Below are positions 44,240 to 54,155 of a stretch of DNA of 64,000 nucleotides, piece after piece. Origin of the DNA: Bradyrhizobium sp. Y36. Its GTDB lineage: Bacteria; Pseudomonadota; Alphaproteobacteria; Rhizobiales; Xanthobacteraceae. Location of the stretch: NCBI RefSeq assembly GCF_002531575.1, contig NZ_NWTI01000004.1, positions 1 through 64,000 on the forward strand, written 5' to 3'. Each line of letters opens with the position of its first letter. The stretch's first letter is position 1. The notes under the pieces were generated by a model, which saw nothing but the letters and a program-made list of their open reading frames with translations, was not told the DNA's origin and ran no database searches. A program made the position numbers and the translations under genes.

Positions 44240-45526
44240 TCACAGCAATCGGAGCAGGAATTCTACGGAGTAGAGCGCGAGCCCGGCGAGCCCGCCGATC
44301 AGCGAGCCGTTGAAACGGATGTATTGCAGGTCTCGGCCGATGTTGATTTCGATCAGCGAAATCAACTGCGCCATGTCCCACGCCTTGACCTGGTCGGAGA
44401 TGAAGATCGAAACGCCGCTCTTCTGGTCGGCGACGAAGCTGCGCAGCACCGTCACCAACCCCTTGTTGATCTCGTCGCGCAGCTCGGCATCGCCGGCGAG
44501 CGCATCGCCCGCCGAGACGAACATGCCGGCGAGATGATGCTGCAGCACCTGCGTCTCGCCGCTCGCGCTGCGCTCGATGAAGGAGCGCGTGTTGGCCCAG
44601 ACGGTGCGGGCGAGATCGGCAAGCTCGGGCCGCGCGAGGAGGTCGCGCTTCAAGCCGGCGATGCGGTCGATATAGGCCTGGTCAGTGCCGAGCCGGTCGA
44701 CGAAGCTCAGCACCATGCGGTCGAACTCGCCGCGGAAGGGATGCTTGGGATCGCTGCGCACCTCGTTGAAGAAGGCGGTCGCGGACGCCACGATCTTGTT
44801 CACCAGAAACTTGTCGGCACGGTAGAGCCGCAGCAGGGTCGGCAATTCCGCGCGCACCTTCTCACGGATCATCCCCATCGTCTCTTGCTGGTTCAGCGTC
44901 TCGTGCATCACGCGCAGGAGATCGTCGAACAGGATCTGGTGACGCCCCTCCGCCACGAAGCCGCGCAGCGTACCGGCCGCGAGCGGAGCGAGGTCGATCG
45001 CCTGGAGCTGCGAGGACATGCGGCGGATGATGAAGGTCATCAAGCCCGAGCTCTCGGTCGCGGATACGGCCTCCGGCAGCAGGCGCAGCGCGAAGCGCGC
45101 AAGATCGTCGCTGCGCTTGCGGTCGCGCAGCCAGTCGGCGACGAAGGAGCCGAAATCGATCTCCTTCAACTTGGCCTCGACGGGACCGGCCTCGAGGAAA
45201 TGCACCTGGATGAACTCGCCGAGCTTGTCGGCGATGCGGGCCTGGTTGCTCTGGATGATCGCGGTATGCGGGATCGGCAGGCCAAGCGGCCGCTTGAATA
45301 GCGCCACCACCGCATACCAGTCAGCGAGGCCTCCGATGGTCGCCGCTTCCGCGAAGGCGGCGACGAAGCCGAACAATGGATGCACCGGCAGCAGCCATTT
45401 CGCGACGATGAACAGCAGAAGCGTCGAGGCCAGCACCAGCGTCGCCAGCGCTTTCACGCGGCGCAGCTCGGCCGCGCGCTCGGCATCGGCAGGTGTCTCG
45501 AAGGAGAAGCTGGCAGGTGAATCCAT
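44240..45526 (-). CDS. DUF445 family membrane-associated protein
   Basis: 428 residues. The N-terminus has two hydrophobic helices (ALATLVLASTLLLFIVAKWLL and GFVAAFAEAATIGGLADWYAVVALF) that carry the DUF445 start. A long helical body follows, and a final hydrophobic helix (FNGSLIGGLAGLALYSVEFLL) lies near the C-terminus. The family's function is not known; the pattern suggests an inner-membrane protein with a large helical cytosolic part. No functional link to the neighbours is apparent. Confidence 0.85.
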   Translation of the reverse strand: MDSPASFSFETPADAERAAELRRVKALATLVLASTLLLFIVAKWLLPVHPLFGFVAAFAEAATIGGLADWYAVVALFKRPLGLPIPHTAIIQSNQARIADKLGEFIQVHFLEAGPVEAKLKEIDFGSFVADWLRDRKRSDDLARFALRLLPEAVSATESSGLMTFIIRRMSSQLQAIDLAPLAAGTLRGFVAEGRHQILFDDLLRVMHETLNQQETMGMIREKVRAELPTLLRLYRADKFLVNKIVASATAFFNEVRSDPKHPFRGEFDRMVLSFVDRLGTDQAYIDRIAGLKRDLLARPELADLARTVWANTRSFIERSASGETQVLQHHLAGMFVSAGDALAGDAELRDEINKGLVTVLRSFVADQKSGVSIFISDQVKAWDMAQLISLIEINIGRDLQYIRFNGSLIGGLAGLALYSVEFLLRLL

Positions 45527-45550
45527 GACGGTTTCTTAGCGCGTCGGTCT

Positions 45551-45606
45551 CCTCGTGTCCCGGACAAGGCGCAACGCGGAGCGGTGCGCCGCAGAGCCGG
45601 GATAGA
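45551..45606. repeat. Short palindromic repeat, family D-related
   Basis: CCTCGTGTCCCGGAC at the left and GCAGAGCCGGGAT at the right enclose a GC-rich inverted core. Shares its first arm with the elements at 16022 and 25551. It lies between the phasin terminator and the DUF445 start. Confidence 0.5.
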
Positions 45607-45627
45607 GCAAGCCGATGGCCCCGGACC

Positions 45628-45654
45628 AAACAAAAGGCCCGCCGAAGCGGGCCT
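45628..45654 (-). terminator. Rho-independent terminator of the phasin gene
   Basis: On the minus strand AGGCCCGC-TTCG-GCGGGCCT is followed by TTTGTTT. The eight-pair GC stem with a TTCG tetraloop and T-run is a textbook intrinsic terminator, 28 bases after the phasin stop. Confidence 0.88.
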
Positions 45655-45681
45655 CAAATTCAGTTTGGTCTCAGGCCCGGA

Positions 45682-46137
45682 TCAGGCGGTCTTGTTGTAG
45701 ACCTTGGCAAAATTGTCCTGAGCGGACTTTGCACCGTTGGCGGCGAGCTTGCCGAAATAGTCGGCGGTCGCCTTGGCACGCGAGACGAACACTTCGCCGC
45801 GGGCGCGGAGCAAGCTCGACTGGATCTCGACGGCTTCGCTGACCGACTTGGCGGAAGCGAGCTTGTCGATGCCGGCGAAGAACGCCTGAGCATCGTCATA
45901 GATCGCCTGCTGGATGTTGCGGCTGATCTTGCCGGCCTCGGCGACGGATTCGGTTACCGCGTTCTCGACGGCGGCGGTCACCCGCTCGGAGCCAGCGAAA
46001 GCCTCGGCAGCGCGGTCCTTGGCGGTGTTGGCGGTCTTCTTGACGAATTCGCGGGCGGCCTCGGGAACTTCCAGATTCTGGATGTTCTTGAAAGCGTCTT
46101 TGAAGCCCTCGAAAGCGGTGTTGGTTTCGGTGGTCAT
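45682..46137 (-). CDS. Phasin family protein (PHA granule-associated)
   Basis: 151 residues, almost entirely helical and rich in Ala, Lys and Glu. The Phasin_2 pattern is seen in EGFKDAFKNIQNLEVPEAAREFVKKTANTAKDRAAEAFAGSE and SSLLRARGEVFVSRAKATADYFGKLAANGAKSAQDNF. Phasins coat polyhydroxyalkanoate granules. PHA synthase genes lie 800 bases upstream on the same strand. A TGCAATAT palindrome upstream and a strong terminator downstream indicate its own regulated transcript. Confidence 0.92.
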   Translation of the reverse strand: MTTETNTAFEGFKDAFKNIQNLEVPEAAREFVKKTANTAKDRAAEAFAGSERVTAAVENAVTESVAEAGKISRNIQQAIYDDAQAFFAGIDKLASAKSVSEAVEIQSSLLRARGEVFVSRAKATADYFGKLAANGAKSAQDNFAKVYNKTA

Positions 46138-46231
46138 GGGGTTCTCTCCATCCTCAATGGTTTTGAGCTATGGGCTCACCCCGTCCTCGATGGCCCGGGG
46201 CACGTCTTATATGGCATAGTTAATTGTGCGA

Positions 46232-46249
46232 TGCAATATTCATATTGCA
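46232..46249. promoter_or_regulatory. Palindrome TGCAATAT-TC-ATATTGCA upstream of the phasin gene
   Basis: A perfect 8+2+8 inverted repeat, about 95 bases upstream of the phasin start, overlapping a possible TTGCAT -35 region. PhaR, the phasin repressor of alphaproteobacteria, is known to bind TGCA-rich sites, so it is a good candidate. No phaR gene is in the window. Confidence 0.55.
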
Positions 46250-46345
46250 CTGCGATATCACGAAACCGTGAACTGGCTTCAAGAAAGGCATCCCGATGCC
46301 TCCCTAGCCATTGGGTTCCCGGCAGGGCGTCCCGGCCTGACCCTT

Positions 46346-46939
46346 TCAGTGCTGGACGGCGCCCGGCAGCCCATAAGCCTCCATCTGGGCCTGGACCTGT
46401 GCGATGTTGTGGCCGAGCACGACGATGTCGTGGGTCTTGCCATCGACGTCGCGGACGTGGTCCCGTAGCAGCGCTTCGGCCTTGAAGCCGAGGCTCTCGA
46501 ACAGGGCGATCGCCGACTGCTGGTCGACCGTCATCTGGACTGACAGCTTTTCCAGGCCCGCGCCGAGCGCCAGCGCGAAAGTTTCCTGCGACAGCGCCCG
46601 CCCCACTCCCTTCCCGCGGACATCGAGCGAGACCACCATCCGGATCTCGCCGACATGGGGCGACCAGGAATGGGGATCGCGCACCAGCGTGCCACAACCG
46701 ACGACCTTGCCGTCACTGATCGCGAGCAGGCTCGTGATGGCGCCGCGCTCGATCTCCTTGACCCAGGCCGACAGCACTTTCGGCTGGCTGATATTGCGCG
46801 GCAGGAACAGTAGATCGTGGGTCGGCAGCCCCTTGCCGAAGGCGAGCACCGCGGCTTCGTCCGCAGGCGCCATCAGGCGGATCTCGACATCACCGGCATC
46901 GGTCTTGACGTGACGTGGATAGGAACGTTGCTCGCTCAT
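46346..46939 (-). CDS. GNAT-family N-acetyltransferase
   Basis: 197 residues from the ATG at 46939. GNAT acetyl-CoA binding shows in IRMVVSLDVRGKGVGRALSQETFALAL, followed by VQMTVDQQSAIALFESLGFKAEALLRDHV. The substrate is unknown. Its ATGA start overlaps the phaC stop by four bases, so translation is coupled to PHA synthase, an unusual partner. A role in protein acetylation or in regulation of polymer synthesis is possible but is only inferred. Confidence 0.87.
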   Translation of the reverse strand: MSEQRSYPRHVKTDAGDVEIRLMAPADEAAVLAFGKGLPTHDLLFLPRNISQPKVLSAWVKEIERGAITSLLAISDGKVVGCGTLVRDPHSWSPHVGEIRMVVSLDVRGKGVGRALSQETFALALGAGLEKLSVQMTVDQQSAIALFESLGFKAEALLRDHVRDVDGKTHDIVVLGHNIAQVQAQMEAYGLPGAVQH

Positions 46940-48018
46940 GTCGATCTCTTTCCCAGCCAGGAATCCAGTTTGGGCCATAGCCGCTTCACGGCGTTGGCGC
47001 CCGCGACAAGCGAGACGTGACCGCCCTTCAGCATCACCTCTTCCTTGTCGGTAGATCCGATCTTCGCGATCAGGTGTTTTGCGGCCTCATACGGCACGAT
47101 GTGGTCGTGCTCGGCCACCGCATGCAGGATCGGCACCTTGATGCTCTCGAGCTTCGCCGCCCGGCCGCCGACCGACATGCTGTCGTTGAACAGCTTGTTG
47201 TCCCACATCAGGTCCTTGGTGATGGTGCGGAAATATTCGCCCGCCAGCGGCAGCGTATCTGTCGCCCACCGATCGAACATCCGGTAGGACTTGACGAACT
47301 CGTCGTTCCAGATGTTTTCCCAGAGCTGGATCTGGCTCACCGTGCGCGAGGCGGGGCGCAGCATCTCGAACGAGGACAGGATCATCTCCGGCGGCACGTT
47401 GCCGACGCTGTCGACGAGACGATCGACGTCGAAATAGCGGCGGTCGGAGAAGTTCGAGAACAGCTTCATCTCGCGGAAGTCGATCGGCGTGGTGAAGCAG
47501 ATCAGGTTCTTCATCGGCCCGTCCGCGTGGATCGCGCCGTAGAGCAGCGACAGCACGCCGCCGAAGCAATAGCCGATGACGGAAACGTCCTGCTCGCCGG
47601 AATCGGCCTGCACGCGGCGAACGCAATCCGGGATGAAGTCGAGGACATAGTCCTCCATCCGCAGGCTCTTCTCCTCCGGCCGCGGCGCGCTCCAATCGAG
47701 CATGTAGACGTCGTAGCCGCGTTTGAGCAGGAACTCGATGAAGCTCTGGCCGGGAACGAGGTCGAGGATGTAGCCGCGATTGGTGGTCGCCATCACGATC
47801 AGCACCGGGATGCGGTAGATCTCGTCCGACATCGGCCGGTAGTGATAGAGGCTCATCGTGCCGCGCGAATGCAGCACGTCCTTGGGCGTCGAGCCGAGCG
47901 AAGGACCCGAGGTCGAGAAATATTCGACGCCCTTGATGCTGCGCTGGATGGCGCGCTGCACCTCGGACTGGATGCGCTCCGGGATGGATGCGAGATCGAG
48001 CCCAGCCGGCGCGTTCAT
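46936..48018 (-). CDS. phaC: Polyhydroxyalkanoate synthase, class III-type catalytic subunit
   Basis: 360 residues, the short length of class III synthases. The lipase-like box is GYCFGG, with C151 as nucleophile. The acid is in AVAEHDHIVPYEAAKHL and the catalytic His in KGGHVSLVAGANAVKR; TTPIDFREMKLFSNFSDRRYFDVDRLVD is also typical of PhaC. It polymerises (R)-3-hydroxyacyl-CoA. Its start overlaps the phaE-like gene by four bases, as expected of a two-subunit enzyme, and its stop overlaps the GNAT gene. Confidence 0.93.
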   Translation of the reverse strand: MNAPAGLDLASIPERIQSEVQRAIQRSIKGVEYFSTSGPSLGSTPKDVLHSRGTMSLYHYRPMSDEIYRIPVLIVMATTNRGYILDLVPGQSFIEFLLKRGYDVYMLDWSAPRPEEKSLRMEDYVLDFIPDCVRRVQADSGEQDVSVIGYCFGGVLSLLYGAIHADGPMKNLICFTTPIDFREMKLFSNFSDRRYFDVDRLVDSVGNVPPEMILSSFEMLRPASRTVSQIQLWENIWNDEFVKSYRMFDRWATDTLPLAGEYFRTITKDLMWDNKLFNDSMSVGGRAAKLESIKVPILHAVAEHDHIVPYEAAKHLIAKIGSTDKEEVMLKGGHVSLVAGANAVKRLWPKLDSWLGKRST

Positions 48019-48398
48019 GATTGCCCTCCGTTCTCGGAGGGCGGCCGCTTCGTCCGTGGCGGCCGCGGCATCCCGTCGAAACCTTGCGAGATGCCCGAAT
48101 TGGCCGCCATCTGGCTCAGCATCGACTTCATCTCGCCGATCTGGGCTTCGATCGACTGCAACCGTTCCGCCAGACCCGTGACCTGCTCCCGGCTCGGCAG
48201 GTTCATCGTGACGAGATATTTCTCCATGAGCTCGCCGAGCTGCTTCTGAGCACCTGCAGCAACTCCGCCCGCGCGGTTCATCGCCTGCGAAAATTCGGGC
48301 GACGACATGGCCTGGTTGGCAAAGGAGTTGAACCCCTTCTCCATCTCGCCCACCATCTTCTGCCACATGGCAACGGGGTCATTGGTCTTGTCGGTCAT
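48015..48398 (-). CDS. PHA synthase-associated small subunit (PhaE-like)
   Basis: 127 residues from the ATG at 48398 with AGGAGGA upstream. MWQKMVGEMEKGFNSFANQAMSSPEFSQAMNRAGG and REQVTGLAERLQSIEAQIGEMKSMLSQM are helical, and the C-terminus is proline/basic-rich. It is much shorter than classical PhaE but in the right place, four bases overlapping phaC. It probably binds PhaC and the growing granule. Assignment rests on context and helical pattern. Confidence 0.78.
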   Translation of the reverse strand: MTDKTNDPVAMWQKMVGEMEKGFNSFANQAMSSPEFSQAMNRAGGVAAGAQKQLGELMEKYLVTMNLPSREQVTGLAERLQSIEAQIGEMKSMLSQMAANSGISQGFDGMPRPPRTKRPPSENGGQS

Positions 48399-48561
48399 CG
48401 GCGTCCTCCTGAAATCGAGAGCTGCGATGCCCTTCTTTTCCGCCATACCACACCGTTGCGCGGTGCCGGTCAACCGGCAGGTCGGCCAGCGCGGCGCCGA
48501 TGGCTTCTTTGCGGCGTGAAACCGTGCAATACACGACTGATCAAGAGCGAAGGGAACGCCC

Positions 48562-49476
<915 letters not shown>

Positions 49477-49601
49477 ACCGACGCTGGCAGTCTCTCCACG
49501 GTGACCATGTGAGCTTGCGGTGACTGTCTTCCAGCAGGCCGGTGCGAAAGTTATACAAGCCTCTCTCATTGGCAACAGGCTTTCGACATCTCGGAGCTCA
49601 C

Positions 49602-50066
49602 ATGCATTCCATCACCCGGTCGGCCGCTGTCGCCGCCATCTCGGCTCTCACGCTCGCGCTTGCAGCCGGCGCGGCGATCGCCGCCAGCGCGCAGGAGGAA
49701 GCCAACCGCACGGCCGTGCTGGCCTTCTACGAGAAGGGTCTCAACCAGAAGGACGCGGACGCGGCCCTCGCCTATGTCGGCAACCGCTATGTCCAGCACA
49801 ATCCGAACGCCCCCGATGGCCCGGATGGCTTTCGAAAATTCATCGGCTTCCTCCGGGAAAAATTTCCGAACTCGCACAGCGAGATCAAGCGCTCGTTCGT
49901 CGACGGCGACTTCGTCATCCTGCACGTTCACTCCGTCCGCGAACCCGGCACCCGCGGCCGCGCGATCGTCGACATCTTCAAGCTGGAGAACGGCAAGATC
50001 GTCGAGCACTGGGACGTGGTTCAGGACATCCCGGAGAATCCGGCCAACGGCAACACGATGTTCTAG
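49602..50066 (+). CDS. Secreted SnoaL-like / NTF2-fold protein
   Basis: 154 residues from the ATG at 49602. Signal peptide MHSITRSAAVAAISALTLALAAGAAIAASAQ with cleavage near residue 30. The rest has the SnoaL-like cone fold: VLAFYEKGLNQKDADAALAYVGNRYVQHNPNAPDGPDGFRKFI, FVILHVHSVREPGTRGRAIVDIFKLENGKIVEHWDVVQ and DIPENPANGNTMF. It should be periplasmic. Relatives include predicted ester cyclases and stress proteins. No partner is evident. Confidence 0.85.
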   Translation: MHSITRSAAVAAISALTLALAAGAAIAASAQEEANRTAVLAFYEKGLNQKDADAALAYVGNRYVQHNPNAPDGPDGFRKFIGFLREKFPNSHSEIKRSFVDGDFVILHVHSVREPGTRGRAIVDIFKLENGKIVEHWDVVQDIPENPANGNTMF

Positions 50067-50084
50067 AAGGCGCAGCGGCGGATC

Positions 50085-50148
50085 GAGCGCAGCGTAATCC
50101 GGGAACCCGCTCTCGTCAGGAAAGCCTGCCCCGGATTGCGCTGCGCTC
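50085..50148. repeat. Palindromic intergenic repeat, family G
   Basis: GAGCGCAGCGTAATCCGGG (50085-50103) pairs with CCCCGGATTGCGCTGCGCTC (50129-50148). It forms a long hairpin between the convergent SnoaL-like and methyltransferase-like genes and could end both transcripts. Confidence 0.72.
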
Positions 50149-50170
50149 CATCCGGGCTACCAACGGTCGC

Positions 50171-50845
50171 CTAGCCCTTCCGCGCGATCCAGATCACGTG
50201 ACGCGCGCCGCCGCCTCGTCCGGTGGCGCGAACCGCGACTTCGTTGACATCGAAGCCAGCGCGCTTAAGGCGCTTGGTGAAGGCCGGATTGGGTCCTGAG
50301 GACCAGACGGCGAGCACGCCACCCGGCCGCAGCGCAGTCTTGGCCGCCGCCAGCCCGCTCGCGCTGTAGAGCGCGTCATTGCCCTTGCGGGTCAGCCCTT
50401 CCGGCCCATTGTCAACGTCGAGGAGAATGGCATCGAAGGCCGAGCTCTTGGCACGGATGACTTCGCCGACGTCGATTTCCCGGATCTTCACCCTGACATC
50501 ATCGAGGCTGTCGCCGAAGACCTCGGCCATCGGCCCGCGCGCCCAGGCGACCACCGCGGGCACGAGTTCGGACACCACGATCCTTGCCTTGGGCCCGAGC
50601 ACCGTGAGCGCGGCACGCAGCGTAAAGCCCATGCCGAGGCCACCGATGAGGATAACGGGCTTGGCGACGCTCTCGATCTGCTTCGCCGCGAGTGTTGCAA
50701 GCGCAGCTTCCGAGCCGGACAGGCGATTGTTCATCAGCTCGTTGGTGCCGAGCTTGATGGAGAACTCCTTGCCCCGACGCATCAGGCGGAGCTCCTCGTC
50801 CGAGCCGGGGATCTTGGCGGTGTCGAGCTTTTCCCAGGGAATCAT
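50171..50845 (-). CDS. Spermidine synthase-fold SAM-binding protein
   Basis: 224 residues. Motif I is VILIGGLGMGFTLRAAL, followed by ARIVVSELVPAVVAWAR (the acidic residue that binds the SAM sugar) and FDAILLDVDNGPEGLT. This matches the spermidine/spermine synthase-like methyltransferases. The amine-binding residues of true SpeE are not evident, so a methyltransferase or a polyamine synthase both remain possible. It is adjacent to the P450 fusion gene but 39 bases downstream, so co-transcription is possible. Confidence 0.78.
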   Translation of the reverse strand: MIPWEKLDTAKIPGSDEELRLMRRGKEFSIKLGTNELMNNRLSGSEAALATLAAKQIESVAKPVILIGGLGMGFTLRAALTVLGPKARIVVSELVPAVVAWARGPMAEVFGDSLDDVRVKIREIDVGEVIRAKSSAFDAILLDVDNGPEGLTRKGNDALYSASGLAAAKTALRPGGVLAVWSSGPNPAFTKRLKRAGFDVNEVAVRATGRGGGARHVIWIARKG

Positions 50846-50884
50846 GGGCGACGTTTAGCACGACTTCGTAGCCCGCACCTCAGC

Positions 50885-53800
50885 CTATCCCCCCGCCCAG
50901 ACGTCGAGCACATACCGGTTCTTCGTGCCCATCTCCTCGATCCAGCGCGCGCTGGCGGCGGCGTCGCTGCCGCTCTTCTCGCGGTGGATCGCAACCAGCG
51001 CCGCTTTGACGTCGGGCTCCATCTTGCCGCCGTCGCCGCAGACATAGACGATCGCGCCCTGCTCGATCAGCGGCCAGACCTTGTCCTTTTGCGCGGCGAG
51101 CATGTGCTGCACATAGGTCTTCGGTCCATCGGCACGCGAGAACGCCGTGAACAGCTCGGTGATGCCGCTTGCCGCGAGCGCCTTCAGCTCCTCCGCATAG
51201 AGAAAATCCTGATCGGGATGACGGCAGCCGAAGAACAGCATGGCCGGCCCAAGGCTGGCGCCCCCGGCTTTGCGCGCAGCCCGCTCCTGAAGGAAGCCGC
51301 GGAACGGCGCCAGACCCGTACCCGGGCCGATCATGATGATCGGCACGGACGGATCGTCGGGAAGCCGAAAGCCGGCCTTGGTCTCGCGCACGGTGGCGTA
51401 GACCGCATCGCCCGCGCGGCGATTGGCGAGATAGTTCGAGCAGATGCCCTTGTAGGTGCCGCGCCCCGACGCCGCCGGGCCTTCGACCACGCCGACCGTG
51501 ATGCTGCAGCGCGCCGGATCCACCGACGGCGAGGACGAGATCGAATAATACCGCGGCGCCAGCAGCGAGAGCATTTCCAGGTAGACATGAAACGGCAGTT
51601 CGCAGGCGGGATATTCGAGCAGCAGATCGAACACCGATTTACGCCTGGCCAGGATCTCGCTGCGGTACCTCTCGAGCGGCTCCGCCTCCTCCCCAACGAA
51701 GGCCAGCAGCTTCGGCTTGGTGACGGGGCAGCGGGTGTGCTCGGCCATGATCTGGATCTGCTTGCGTGTCGCCACCTGCTGCAACTCGACAAACTCGCTG
51801 AGCAGACGGCCGACCGACACCGCATCACCCACCGGCAGTTGCGCGCGGCGGCCCTCGGTGACCCGCAGCCTGATCTGGTCGGCCGGCAGGAAGCCGAAGC
51901 GGCGGGCGACCGAATCCACCAGCGTCGGATCGTTGCGCGGGACGACGCTGAGGTGGTCGCCGACGCGGTAGCTGACATTGGCCGGCAGTTGCACCTCGAT
52001 GTGGCGCGTCGAGCGCTCCGACGGATTGGGCCCCGCCTTGTTCTGAAGCTCGTCGTTGGCGAGCACCTTCATCGCAACCGCGCCGCCCTGCGCGACGATG
52101 GTATTGACGGCGGTGACCGCGACAGGCTCGATCGCATAGAGCGGATCGTCCTCGGCAGTGCGGGTGAAGTTCCAGTCGATGCCGAATTCCTTCGTCGCAA
52201 CCTGCGCCGCGGCAGGAAACCATTTCTGGAACTGGCCGTCGAGATCGCTGCGCGCATCGCCCTCGCCGCGCGGATAGACCGCGCGCGCGCCATGCGCCGA
52301 CAACTGCTCGTCGATCAGGCGCGGCACCGATTGATAGGTCGCGGCCCAGTCGCTGTTGCCACAACCGAACACGGCATAGCGGACGCCGGCAAAGGCATCC
52401 TTCGGCAAATCGCCGCCGAGCCATTTGACGAACTGCGTCGCATTGTCGGGCGGGGCGCCGTTATAGGAGGCGCAGATGATCAGCACGCCGCCGTCCTGCG
52501 GCAGCTTGCCGACGTAATCGTCGAGCGGGCCGAGATGCACGGCAAAGCCGTTGATCTCGGCAAGATCCGCCATGCGCGTCGCCAGCTCTTCCGCGGTGCC
52601 GAGGTTCGAGCCGTACAGCACCAGCATCGGCGTGTTGTGGCCGGGGCGCGCGGTCGGTTGACGTGGTGCTTTCGGCGCCGAGCCGGCAGCCGCAATCGGC
52701 CCGCCATAGGCACCACGCTCGCGATCAGCGCGCGGACGCACCCTGATCTTGAAGCCTTCCGGCTTCATCGTCAGCGTCTCCTTCAAATGCATCTGGTAGC
52801 GCTGATGGTCGATCAGCTTGAAGCGCTGCAGGATCATGCCGAGCGCGAGCGCGGCCTCGTGCATGGCGAAGCCTCGGCCGATGCAGGCGCGCTGGCCGTT
52901 GCCGAACGGCTTCCAGGCATTGATCGGCCGCTTCGCCTCCGCCTCGCGGCTGAAATTCTCGGGGTCGAACGCATCCGGATTCGGTCCCCACACCGAGGGA
53001 TCCCGATGCAGCGCCGTCACCAGGACGGTGACGAACGTACCTTTCCGGAGCTTGTACTTGCCACCGCCGATGGTCTCGTCGTTCAGCGGCGAAATGCCGT
53101 AGGCCGGCGCCGGCGGCCACAGCCGCAGCGCCTCTTTCAGGATCTGCGTGATGTAGGTGAGCTGCGTCACCTGCTGATAGGTCGGCTTGGCATTGACGTC
53201 GGGACCGAAGACGCGATCGACCTCGTCATAGGCCTTCTTGAGGATCTCCGGATGCTTGAGCAGCGCATAGAGCGTGTAGGACAACAGGCCGCTCGTGGTC
53301 TCGTGGCCCGCGATCAGGAACGTGTTGATCTGGTAACGGATGTTGACGTCGTCGAGCTGCTCGCCGGTCGAGCGGTCAACGCCGGTCATCATCGCGGCGA
53401 GCATGTCCTTCTTGTCGTCGACCGCGTCGGCGCTCTTGCGGCGCTCGGCGATGATCTCGTCGACCATCTTGTTCATGAAGGCGACGTCTTCAGTGAGCGT
53501 CTTGCGGCGCTTCTGCATCCAGAGCTGCTCGAGCGGCAGGCCCCGCGTCATCATGATGGTTTCGAGCGAACGCACCAGTGACTCGACGTAGGGGTGATAG
53601 TCGCTCCGGTAGAAGGAGTTGAAGCGGTAGTCGAAACCGCACAGGCCGATCGTGTCCAGCGTCAGCGCGGTCATGTCGTGGACGACGTCGATCTCGTCGT
53701 CGGCATTGAGCCGCTCCCATTTCTGGACGAGCTGCTCGGCGATGTCGACCATGCTCGGATGATAGGATTGCATGGCGCGGTTGCCGAACGGCTGCAGCAG

Positions 53801-54121
53801 GATGTTGTGCGCCTTGCTCCAGTTCGGCTCGCGGGTATCGGCCGTGAACAGGCCATCGCCGCCGACCGCACGCACACGCCGCAGCGCGCCGCGCACCGTC
53901 TTGTCGAAACGCTTCTCGTCGGAGAGCTCTTCGACGAGATCGTGGCCGGAGACGACGACGATCGGCGAGCCCATCATGTCGAGCCAGAAGATCGGACCGA
54001 GCTCCTTGGCGAGCCGCGTCAAATGCTGCACGGGGGCGGCCGAGTCCAGCGACAGCATGTTGCCGACCACGGGCTTGGCCGGCGGCTGCGGAATCGGGTC
54101 CAGACGGTTCTTGGATGACAT
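50885..54121 (-). CDS. Self-sufficient cytochrome P450 fusion (CYP102/BM3-like P450-NADPH reductase)
   Basis: 1078 residues. Haem domain 1-460: I-helix LIAGHETTSG (271-276), haem ligand C413 in FGNGQRACIG. FMN domain starts near 499 (LVLYGSNLGTAEELA). FAD/NADPH domain from about 690, with RYYSISSSP, GPGTGLAPFRGF and a C-terminal RYVLDVWAGG ending. All domains align with P450 BM3, including F92 (BM3 F87), but BM3 R47 and Y51, which anchor the fatty acid carboxylate, align with S52 and V56. It probably hydroxylates or epoxidises lipids or other hydrophobic substrates, perhaps not free fatty acids. A repeat lies just upstream. Confidence 0.94.
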   Translation of the reverse strand: MSSKNRLDPIPQPPAKPVVGNMLSLDSAAPVQHLTRLAKELGPIFWLDMMGSPIVVVSGHDLVEELSDEKRFDKTVRGALRRVRAVGGDGLFTADTREPNWSKAHNILLQPFGNRAMQSYHPSMVDIAEQLVQKWERLNADDEIDVVHDMTALTLDTIGLCGFDYRFNSFYRSDYHPYVESLVRSLETIMMTRGLPLEQLWMQKRRKTLTEDVAFMNKMVDEIIAERRKSADAVDDKKDMLAAMMTGVDRSTGEQLDDVNIRYQINTFLIAGHETTSGLLSYTLYALLKHPEILKKAYDEVDRVFGPDVNAKPTYQQVTQLTYITQILKEALRLWPPAPAYGISPLNDETIGGGKYKLRKGTFVTVLVTALHRDPSVWGPNPDAFDPENFSREAEAKRPINAWKPFGNGQRACIGRGFAMHEAALALGMILQRFKLIDHQRYQMHLKETLTMKPEGFKIRVRPRADRERGAYGGPIAAAGSAPKAPRQPTARPGHNTPMLVLYGSNLGTAEELATRMADLAEINGFAVHLGPLDDYVGKLPQDGGVLIICASYNGAPPDNATQFVKWLGGDLPKDAFAGVRYAVFGCGNSDWAATYQSVPRLIDEQLSAHGARAVYPRGEGDARSDLDGQFQKWFPAAAQVATKEFGIDWNFTRTAEDDPLYAIEPVAVTAVNTIVAQGGAVAMKVLANDELQNKAGPNPSERSTRHIEVQLPANVSYRVGDHLSVVPRNDPTLVDSVARRFGFLPADQIRLRVTEGRRAQLPVGDAVSVGRLLSEFVELQQVATRKQIQIMAEHTRCPVTKPKLLAFVGEEAEPLERYRSEILARRKSVFDLLLEYPACELPFHVYLEMLSLLAPRYYSISSSPSVDPARCSITVGVVEGPAASGRGTYKGICSNYLANRRAGDAVYATVRETKAGFRLPDDPSVPIIMIGPGTGLAPFRGFLQERAARKAGGASLGPAMLFFGCRHPDQDFLYAEELKALAASGITELFTAFSRADGPKTYVQHMLAAQKDKVWPLIEQGAIVYVCGDGGKMEPDVKAALVAIHREKSGSDAAASARWIEEMGTKNRYVLDVWAGG

Positions 54122-54155
54122 GAAAAGTACTTCCCCCTGACTCGATATCCACCGT

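Noticed and set aside
50984..53581. 865-codon open frame opposite the P450 fusion
   Set aside because: Shadow frame; the minus-strand CYP102 protein is unmistakable.
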